This document shows, one piece after another, positions 6,992 through 11,982 of a DNA stretch of 11,982 nucleotides. The stretch covers positions 1-11,982 of the forward strand of contig CAOOYH010000020.1 of the NCBI GenBank assembly GCA_948500755.1. The letters run 5' to 3'. A model generated the notes under the pieces. The model was not told where the DNA came from, made no database searches, and saw nothing but the letters and a program-made list of their open reading frames with translations. The DNA comes from an uncultured Lactobacillus sp. Lineage in GTDB: Bacteria; Bacillota; Bacilli; Lactobacillales; Lactobacillaceae. Within the stretch, counting starts at the first letter, position 1; each line of letters begins with the position of its first letter. Both the position numbers and the translations under genes were made by a program.

Positions 6992-7914
6992 TATTTTCTC
7001 CCATTATTAGCAGTCTTGATACTATCAATGAACCAAGCTGCAAACTTCTCTGTATCAACGTCTGTTGCAATTTGTGCATTATGTTTTTCACTTAAGAAAT
7101 CCATCACACTAGCACCATATGTATAGCGTCCAGCTAATTCAATTTCAACATTAGCTGGCTTTAAAGTAAAGAATTCAGGATGAAGCATAATTCCAACCGC
7201 TGTCGGATCATAAATCTTAATTCGAGTATCTCCATCAGGTTCATGAATATTAGAAAACATCGAATAAAGCATTTTACCAACTTCGCCGCATTCTTTAATC
7301 TTATCCATTTGATCTTGAGTTAAATGAGCCTTATCTCCAATTTCAAGTGGAGCTACATAGACTGGTAAGCCAGAATGGAAAACAATTTGTGCCGCTTCTG
7401 GATCACCTGCAATATTATACTCCGCAAATGGACTATGGTTTCCATGTCCAATGTTTCCACCCATAATATAAACTTCGGCAATATTTTCTACCACATCAGG
7501 ATACTGCTTAAATAAAAGGGCAAAGTCAGTTAAAGGACCGACTCCTAATAGAGTAACTTTTTCAGGACTGTTTTTAATTGTTTCATACATCTTCGTAGCT
7601 GCAAGTCCTGGCTCTAATAACTCATCACTAGCTTTTTCAAATTCAAAGCCAGCAATTCCCGTTTCACCATGAACAGAAGCTGCACTAATTGCTGAACGTA
7701 CTAATGGCTGATTAGCTCCTTTGACTACAGGAACTTTTGTGTGTAAAAAGTTCTCTAAATCAAGAGTATTTTGTAAAGTATGTTCTAAAGAAACATTTCC
7801 CCATGTTGGGACAATCATTTTAACATCAAGTTCATCTGCAAAAAAACTGATTGTCATTGCAGCAACATCATCAATACCTGGATCTGTACTAATAATTAAG
7901 GGCTTTTTTGACAT
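6991..7914 (-). CDS. Inosine-uridine-type nucleoside hydrolase
   Basis: This calcium-dependent enzyme cuts the N-glycosidic bond of ribonucleosides into free base and ribose in the cytoplasm. The 307 residues match the family. The N-terminal metal motif is STDPGIDDVAA, with Asp11, Asp15 and Asp16. Other expected elements are WGN (38-40), HGETG (82-86), GPLTDFA (126-132), MGGN (151-154), AEYNIAGDPEAA (164-175) with Asn167, and YDPTAV with Asp236, the late calcium ligand. The ATG follows GAAGGA closely. The ribose produced fits the ribokinase and isomerase genes immediately upstream. Preference for purine or pyrimidine nucleosides (RihA, RihB or RihC type) is not resolved, so no symbol is given. 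Confidence 0.94.
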   Translation of the reverse strand: MSKKPLIISTDPGIDDVAAMTISFFADELDVKMIVPTWGNVSLEHTLQNTLDLENFLHTKVPVVKGANQPLVRSAISAASVHGETGIAGFEFEKASDELLEPGLAATKMYETIKNSPEKVTLLGVGPLTDFALLFKQYPDVVENIAEVYIMGGNIGHGNHSPFAEYNIAGDPEAAQIVFHSGLPVYVAPLEIGDKAHLTQDQMDKIKECGEVGKMLYSMFSNIHEPDGDTRIKIYDPTAVGIMLHPEFFTLKPANVEIELAGRYTYGASVMDFLSEKHNAQIATDVDTEKFAAWFIDSIKTANNGRK

Positions 7915-7931
7915 AAAGGTCCTTCTTTCTA

Positions 7932-7957
7932 AATATACGTATCATATTCATTATGAA
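7932..7957 (-). promoter_or_regulatory. Candidate operator region of rih-gntR
   Basis: Only 57 bases separate the rpiA terminator from the hydrolase ATG. They contain a perfect 8-base palindrome ATACGTAT (7935-7942) and an 11-base TTCAT-T-ATGAA palindrome (7947-7957). A TATGAT (7941-7946) could be a -10, but its best -35 (GTAACA) is 19 bases away and weak. HutC-type regulators bind short palindromes near their own promoters, so these are candidates only. Confidence 0.3.
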
Positions 7958-7971
7958 CTAAGATTTGTTAC

Positions 7972-8001
7972 AAAAAAAGACTTGAACTGATCAAGTCTTT
8001 T
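7972..8001 (-). terminator. Rho-independent terminator of rbsK-rpiA
   Basis: A perfect 11-bp stem (AAAAGACTTGA at 7975-7985, TCAAGTCTTTT at 7991-8001) with a 5-base loop is followed on the minus strand by a run of seven T. It lies about 30 bases after the rpiA stop codon, separating this operon from the hydrolase-gntR pair, although some read-through is possible. Confidence 0.92.
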
Positions 8002-8030
8002 AAAAATTATATTAATTTTTGAAAAAATAA

Positions 8031-8729
8031 TTATTTTTTCTTTTTATCTTCGATTGTACCATCACTATGTGCAATGATGACTTCATCACACATGTCTAAA
8101 AACAAACCATGCTCAACTACACCAACAGTGTGGTCCAAATAATCAGCTAAACCGTGTGGTACTGGAGTTGGATCAGCAGCTAAATCAATGATGTAATTAC
8201 CGTAATGCGTTACATAACGCTTACCCTCATCATCTAAACGCCATTGAGGCTTCAAACCTTCTGCTTCAAAACGCTTAAAGTTTTGTTCAGCAGATACTGG
8301 TAATACTTCAACTGGAAGCGGAAAACCGCTCAGATGGTGAACAAGTTTTGATTCATCAACAATCCAAATAATTTTCTTTGAGTTGATAGCAACATTTTTT
8401 TCTAAAGTTAAGGCACCACCGCCGCCTTTAATTCCATCTAAATTATCGTCTACTCGATCAGCGCCATCTACTGTTAAATCAGCTTGATCAATATCTGCTA
8501 ACTCATCAACCTTAAAGCCCAGTCCTTCAAGTTGCTTCTTACTACGATTAGAAGTAGTAACAATATGCTTTAAACTAAACCCTTCTTTTTCTTTGCGTTC
8601 ACCTAATGCATCGATGAAAAATGCAACTGTTGAGCCTGTTCCAACTCCTAAAACAGAATTAGGCTCTACCATCTTAGCTGCTTTAGTAGCTGCTTCTTTT
8701 TTTAATTGATCTTGCTCTGTCTTATTCAT
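8031..8729 (-). CDS. rpiA: Ribose-5-phosphate isomerase A
   Basis: It interconverts ribose 5-phosphate and ribulose 5-phosphate in the non-oxidative pentose phosphate pathway. The 232 residues match the family. Signatures are GVGTGSTV (28-35, phosphate loop), DGADRVDDNL (88-97) and KGGGGALTLEK (101-111), which holds the catalytic glutamate at 110, with GVVEHGLFL near the C-terminus. The protein ends in a lysine tail (EDKKKK). The start ATG overlaps the ribokinase stop (TAATG) behind GAAGGAG, so the two enzymes that act in sequence are made together. An A7 run near the start is in frame, unlike the broken runs in the island. Confidence 0.97.
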   Translation of the reverse strand: MNKTEQDQLKKEAATKAAKMVEPNSVLGVGTGSTVAFFIDALGERKEKEGFSLKHIVTTSNRSKKQLEGLGFKVDELADIDQADLTVDGADRVDDNLDGIKGGGGALTLEKNVAINSKKIIWIVDESKLVHHLSGFPLPVEVLPVSAEQNFKRFEAEGLKPQWRLDDEGKRYVTHYGNYIIDLAADPTPVPHGLADYLDHTVGVVEHGLFLDMCDEVIIAHSDGTIEDKKKK

Positions 8730-9655
8730 TAGTTTTTCTCCTTCAAAGCTTCTTCAACTACTTCTCTAGTTGGAATAGATGGAAATGCACCTAATTTTTG
8801 AACTGTAAATGAGGATGATTTGGACGCATAAATTACACTATCTCTTAAGTTACTTAAATCAGGCTTCAATTCGCTAGATAAAGCACCTAAGAATGTGTCA
8901 CCAGCTGCCGTTGTATCAACTGCCTTTACTTTGAAAGCTGGAACAATTTCTTCAATGTCTTCATAAGAAACATAAGATCCACGTTCACCAATTGTGATAA
9001 TTACACCTTTAATTCCCATTTGATGAAAAATTTCACTGCTCTTCTTCATTGACTCTTCACTGTCAACTTTAATTCCTGTAATACTCTCAGCTTCAGTTTC
9101 ATTAGGAGTAATCAAGTCGGTTAACTCTAATAATTCTTCTGGAATATCAGTACGGGCAGGCGCAGGATTTAAAATAGTAATTTTACCAGCTTCTCTAGCA
9201 ATCTTAAAAGCTTCAATAGTTGCTTCAATTGGTGTTTCAAATTGAGCAATCACAAAATCACTATCTTCAATTTGGCTTTTCGCATTTCTAACATCTTCTG
9301 CTGTTACGTCAAAATTTGCACCATGTTGAATAATAATTGAATTTTGTCCTGTCTCTTGAAGCAAAATATAAGCTTGTCCAGTTTGTTGGTTTGGAGTTAC
9401 AGCTACATGGTCAACATTAATTCCATTTTCTTTAAATTGCTCAAGCATAAAACGACCATTGTCATCATCCCCAACCCGTCCAACAAAAATTGTTTCATTT
9501 TTTGCTCGACTACTTGCTACAGCTTGATTGGCTCCCTTACCACCAGCAGCTTTTGAAAATTCAGACATTGCTATTGTTTCTCCTGGTTGAGGAAGTTTCT
9601 TGATATGCATAATATTATCAACGTTAATTGACCCAACAATTGTAACTTTATTCAT
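8729..9655 (-). CDS. rbsK: Ribokinase
   Basis: It phosphorylates D-ribose with ATP to ribose 5-phosphate. I chose the ATG at 9655 (308 residues): AAGGA lies 7 bases upstream, the protein then begins MNKVTIVGSINVD as in the family, and the longer frame would need a TTG start inside the leader. PfkB-family features are GSINVD (8-13, ribose binding), AGGKGANQA (37-45), NPAPA (163-167), TIGERGS (221-227) and DTTAAGDTF (247-255) with catalytic Asp253. It is the first gene of an operon with rpiA and overlaps it by one base. No ribose transporter lies beside it, so the ribose may come mainly from nucleosides cleaved inside the cell. Confidence 0.97.
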   Translation of the reverse strand: MNKVTIVGSINVDNIMHIKKLPQPGETIAMSEFSKAAGGKGANQAVASSRAKNETIFVGRVGDDDNGRFMLEQFKENGINVDHVAVTPNQQTGQAYILLQETGQNSIIIQHGANFDVTAEDVRNAKSQIEDSDFVIAQFETPIEATIEAFKIAREAGKITILNPAPARTDIPEELLELTDLITPNETEAESITGIKVDSEESMKKSSEIFHQMGIKGVIITIGERGSYVSYEDIEEIVPAFKVKAVDTTAAGDTFLGALSSELKPDLSNLRDSVIYASKSSSFTVQKLGAFPSIPTREVVEEALKEKN

Positions 9656-9690
9656 GGTATTTCCTTCCCTGTATGGCAATATTTACTTTA

Positions 9691-9699
9691 ATTATAGCA
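9691..9699 (-). promoter_or_regulatory. Extended -10 promoter of rbsK-rpiA
   Basis: TGCTATAAT on the minus strand is a consensus -10 with the extended TG motif. The position where a -35 should lie falls in the dps terminator stem and has no good match (CCGTGT at 17 bases), as expected for an extended -10 promoter. The T of the TG motif is the last T of the terminator run. Confidence 0.65.
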
Positions 9700-9727
9700 A
9701 AAAAGCATTCCATACACGGAATGCTTT
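9699..9727 (-). terminator. Rho-independent terminator of dps
   Basis: GCATTCC (9705-9711) and GGAATGC (9718-9724) form a 7-bp stem, extended by three A-T pairs, with a 6-base loop. Six T follow on the minus strand. It lies about 18 bases after the dps stop codon and runs directly into the rbsK promoter. Confidence 0.88.
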
Positions 9728-9744
9728 GCATAAATATATTTATC

Positions 9745-10212
9745 CTATTCACCTTCACCTGGACGTTGACCAAGTTCAGCTGACATCATCCAAATTCTTT
9801 TTTCGATCGCGGTATGATAAGAAATCAATAAGTCATTAGTTGAGTTGTCTCCTTCTCCTTCACTAATCTTGATCCCTCTTTCATAATCATCTCGCAATTG
9901 TTTGTATGCATTTATAATTAATCGGAATCTTTCTTCAATTGACAAATCCCAACTACCGATTTGATCTGGAACGTTAGTTTCTTCCAATACTTCTTCGTAG
10001 GTGGAAATCGGATTACCATTAATGGCGATCAATCTTTCAGCAACCCCATCTTGCTGCTCAGCTAATTCTTCCATTACACCATCTAAATATGGGTGCAATT
10101 TCAAAAATCCTCTTCCAAGCATGTACCAATGGTGTTGGTGAACAACCATGTGAGTTTGAGTTAAATCAGCAACAATTTCATTCATAATTTTTTTAGTTTT
10201 TGGATAAGCCAT
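9745..10212 (-). CDS. dps: Dps family ferroxidase/DNA-protection protein
   Basis: This is a ferritin-like protein expected to form a 12-subunit shell that oxidises and stores iron with hydrogen peroxide, so limiting oxidative damage. The 155 residues match the family. The intersubunit ferroxidase residues of Listeria-type Dps are all visible: His28-Trp29, His40, Asp44, Asp55 and Glu59, within HQHHWYMLGRGFLKLHPYLDG and the following helix. The C-terminus is short and acidic (RPGEGE), with no lysine-rich DNA-binding tail, so physical DNA binding is uncertain. AAGGAGG precedes the ATG. A PerR-box-like sequence about 40 bases upstream suggests peroxide control. It is transcribed alone, or as read-through from yfcC, since I see no clear terminator between them. 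Confidence 0.95.
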   Translation of the reverse strand: MAYPKTKKIMNEIVADLTQTHMVVHQHHWYMLGRGFLKLHPYLDGVMEELAEQQDGVAERLIAINGNPISTYEEVLEETNVPDQIGSWDLSIEERFRLIINAYKQLRDDYERGIKISEGEGDNSTNDLLISYHTAIEKRIWMMSAELGQRPGEGE

Positions 10213-10251
10213 AAAAATGCCTCCTTAAAATATTAAACAATATCTTTAGCT

Positions 10252-10266
10252 TCATAATAACTATAA
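10252..10266 (-). promoter_or_regulatory. PerR-box-like operator upstream of dps
   Basis: TTATAGTTATTATGA on the minus strand matches 13 of 15 positions of TTATAATTATTATAA, the core of the Bacillus PerR box. It overlaps possible -10 hexamers (TATAGT, TATTAT) about 40 bases before the ATG. Dps/MrgA genes are known PerR targets in other Firmicutes. AT-rich DNA gives such matches by chance, so this is suggestive only. Confidence 0.5.
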
Positions 10267-10295
10267 AAAATACTAAAATCTACTTATTTGCCTAG

Positions 10296-11834
10296 TTAGT
10301 AAACAACTAAACCAATTGCTAAAAAGGCTAAGCAAATCCCAAATTCAATAACTAACAGTTTCCAACAAAACTTAAACCATTTATTGAACCCAATATTTAC
10401 CATCATTAAGCTCATTAAAATTAATCCAGTTGGTGCAATTAAACTAATAAATCCTTGACCCCAATTATAGGCATCAATAATGCTTGCGCGATCAATTCCA
10501 ACCACGTTAGCTAGCGGTGCCATAATAGGCATTGAAAGAACGGCTAAGCCAGAAGATGACTGAATAAAGAAACCAAGAACAATGTAGACTAAAAACATAA
10601 ACCAAATAAACAATAATGGTGGCATTCCAGAAACTTGCTGACTAAAGAAATTCATAATTGTATCACTTGTATGACTTTCTTCCATCACAATTGAAACAGC
10701 ACGTGCTAGGCCAATTGTTAAAGCTACACCCAATAAATCTGCCGCACCATTTACAAAGCTCTCAACAAATTTATGCTCACTTAAGCCTGAAATAAAGGCG
10801 AAAATATAGCCCGTTGCTAGGAAGACAACGGCAATTTCAGTAAAGTACCATCCCTTTTGTTGAACACCCCAAATCATTACGATAAAGGCAATCGCAAAGA
10901 CAAGTAAAGTTAACTTTTGACGCCAAGTAAATTTACTTTCTTGCATACTTTGATTCTGATTCATATATTCTTGATCTTCTTTAGCGAAGTCATTATAAAC
11001 ATATGAAGCTTTAGGATTCTTTTGTACTTTTTTAGCATAAAGAATCACATAAATCATCCCTACAATCACACAAGTTGCCCACATACAAATTCTAAGTGGC
11101 AATGCATCTGTAAAATTGACCCCCGCCGTATTAGAGGCAATTACAGTCGAGAATGGGTTAATAGTTGATGCCATCGTCCCAATACTTGTACCTAAAAAGA
11201 TCGTCGCAACAACTGTCATCCTATCAAAGCCTGCTAATAAGAAGACTGGAATTAAGATAGGATAAAAAGCCATTGTTTCTTCAGCTAAACCAAAGGTTGT
11301 TCCACCAATGGCGATCAATCCCATTACTAAAACAATCAATAAAACTTGCTTACCCTTAATCTTTTTAGAAAGTGCCTGCATTCCGGCATCAATTGCACCA
11401 TTTGCATGAACAACTCCAATACAACCACCTAGAATCAAAACAAAGGCAATAATATCAATACTTTGAGCAATCCCGTTTACCTGAGAAGAAAGAAATTGAT
11501 AAATCGCTCCACCGAGTCCTGGCTTTTTCTGATTAATTTTTTCATAGGAATCAGGAATAGCTACGGGTTTATAGATCGTTCCACTAGTAAACTTTTTAAC
11601 ATCGATCTTAACTTTATATTTGTCTAAAGTTTTTTGGGTTGCTGCTTCTTTATGCTTGCTACCATTTGGTTTCGTAATTACAAACTCTTTACTTGGTTGA
11701 TCATATTCAAGCGTTGCATAATTACCCGACGGTATAAAAAACGTTAAAATCTGTACCAATAATAGAACAATAATGATAACTGTATATGCTGTTGGAAATT
11801 GATGTTTCTTCTTTTTTTGTACTATATCGCGCAT
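10296..11834 (-). CDS. yfcC: YfcC/DcuC-family membrane carrier
   Basis: This is an integral membrane transporter of 512 residues with about 12 hydrophobic segments, starting with one at about 15-35. A polar extracytoplasmic stretch of about 75 residues follows (40-115), and there is a hydrophilic loop at 270-305. Conserved family elements are GTTFGLAEETMAF (178-190), GTSIGTMASTINPFST (215-230), QSSSGLAVLSMPIMAPLA (425-442) and APTG (467-470). The two halves carry similar re-entrant-type motifs, as in DcuC/AbgT-like carriers. Members are annotated as dicarboxylate, amino-acid or peptide carriers and the substrate here is unknown. The ATG follows a G-rich ribosome site (AGGGGGAAG). The promoter carries a cre site, so sugar repression is likely. 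It shows no obvious functional link to dps or ribose use. Confidence 0.88.
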   Translation of the reverse strand: MRDIVQKKKKHQFPTAYTVIIIVLLLVQILTFFIPSGNYATLEYDQPSKEFVITKPNGSKHKEAATQKTLDKYKVKIDVKKFTSGTIYKPVAIPDSYEKINQKKPGLGGAIYQFLSSQVNGIAQSIDIIAFVLILGGCIGVVHANGAIDAGMQALSKKIKGKQVLLIVLVMGLIAIGGTTFGLAEETMAFYPILIPVFLLAGFDRMTVVATIFLGTSIGTMASTINPFSTVIASNTAGVNFTDALPLRICMWATCVIVGMIYVILYAKKVQKNPKASYVYNDFAKEDQEYMNQNQSMQESKFTWRQKLTLLVFAIAFIVMIWGVQQKGWYFTEIAVVFLATGYIFAFISGLSEHKFVESFVNGAADLLGVALTIGLARAVSIVMEESHTSDTIMNFFSQQVSGMPPLLFIWFMFLVYIVLGFFIQSSSGLAVLSMPIMAPLANVVGIDRASIIDAYNWGQGFISLIAPTGLILMSLMMVNIGFNKWFKFCWKLLVIEFGICLAFLAIGLVVY

Positions 11835-11875
11835 AACTTCCCCCTACTTAGTATTACAGCTTAATTTATAGTTTT

Positions 11876-11904
11876 ATTATAGATTTCTTTTTTACTTTTT
11901 GCAC
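11876..11904 (-). promoter_or_regulatory. Promoter of yfcC
   Basis: A consensus TATAAT (11876-11881, minus strand) lies 17 bases downstream of a weak -35, GTGCAA (11899-11904). It is about 42 bases upstream of the ATG. The weak -35 sits inside the cre sequence. Confidence 0.6.
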
Positions 11905-11913
11905 GCGCTTACA
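11900..11913 (-). promoter_or_regulatory. Catabolite-response element (cre) at the yfcC promoter
   Basis: TGTAAGCGCGTGCA on the minus strand fits the Firmicutes cre pattern TGTAANCGNTNNCA at every fixed position except one (G for T). It overlaps the -35, where CcpA binding would repress. This predicts higher yfcC expression when preferred sugars run out. Confidence 0.65.
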
Positions 11914-11940
11914 ACTGAAGGATATAAAGTTAAATAGAGT

Positions 11941-11968
11941 AGAGGAAACTTTTCTAGTTTGCCCCTCT
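11941..11968. terminator. Imperfect hairpin at the window edge
   Basis: AGAGG-AAACT (11941-11950) pairs with AGTTT-CCTCT (11956-11960 and 11964-11968) across a 5-base loop with a 3-base bulge. No good T run follows on either strand, so it may be a weak terminator of a gene to the right or a regulatory structure. No gene is visible in the last 148 bases. Confidence 0.3.
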
Positions 11969-11982
11969 CATTGCACCGTACG

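Noticed and set aside
7721..7990. Plus-strand open frame opposite the hydrolase start and its leader
   Set aside because: It overlaps conserved hydrolase codons and the rpiA terminator, so it is a shadow.
9344..9839. Plus-strand open frames opposite rbsK and dps
   Set aside because: They are antisense to well-conserved enzymes and cross the dps terminator and rbsK promoter, with no supporting signals.
1..11982. CRISPR array, tRNA, rRNA or insertion sequence
   Set aside because: No regularly spaced repeats, cloverleaf, rRNA-like sequence, transposase or terminal inverted repeats were seen on either strand.

Overview
This window looks like chromosome from a low-GC lactic acid bacterium, most likely the Lactobacillus johnsonii/gasseri/acidophilus group. 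That assignment is inferred from gene content, AT richness, GGAGG-type ribosome sites and family resemblance, without a database search. Every gene I can support is on the minus strand, so transcription runs from right to left.

From right to left the layout is as follows. (1) yfcC encodes a large membrane carrier of the DcuC/YfcC type, behind a promoter whose -35 is overlapped by a good catabolite-response (cre) sequence. (2) dps encodes a ferritin-like iron-storage and DNA-protection protein with all ferroxidase residues, preceded by a PerR-box-like sequence. (3) rbsK-rpiA (ribokinase, ribose-5-phosphate isomerase A) overlap by one base and are driven by an extended -10 promoter that abuts the dps terminator. 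(4) After a strong terminator comes a second coupled pair, a nucleoside hydrolase and a GntR/HutC-type regulator. (5) An AT-rich stretch of about 2.9 kb lies between two identical 49-bp terminator repeats. It carries a good promoter, a broken LanC-like gene and an ABC half-transporter. (6) A DeoR-family regulator remnant lacks its DNA-binding domain and carries a frameshift. (7) xfp encodes phosphoketolase, with its own promoter and terminator.

The metabolic genes read as one theme. The hydrolase frees ribose from nucleosides, RbsK and RpiA turn it into ribulose 5-phosphate, an epimerase encoded elsewhere would give xylulose 5-phosphate, and phosphoketolase splits that into acetyl-phosphate and glyceraldehyde 3-phosphate. 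The GntR protein is the likely local regulator. The DeoR remnant suggests a second one has been lost.

The unusual part is the 2.9-kb island. It resembles a degraded or minimal lanthipeptide-type locus: a LanC-like cyclase without zinc ligands, most like the cyclase domain of class III LanKC enzymes, overlapping an ABC exporter without a peptidase domain. The LanC-like reading frame is broken three times. Each break falls on a sequence that could allow ribosomal slippage in the direction that restores the frame: a UUU-UAA +1 site behind a GGAG motif, then two A-AAA-AAG -1 heptamers. Decay is the simpler explanation, but recoding deserves a test. The identical 49-bp repeats lie exactly 2900 bp apart and could allow clean loss of the island.
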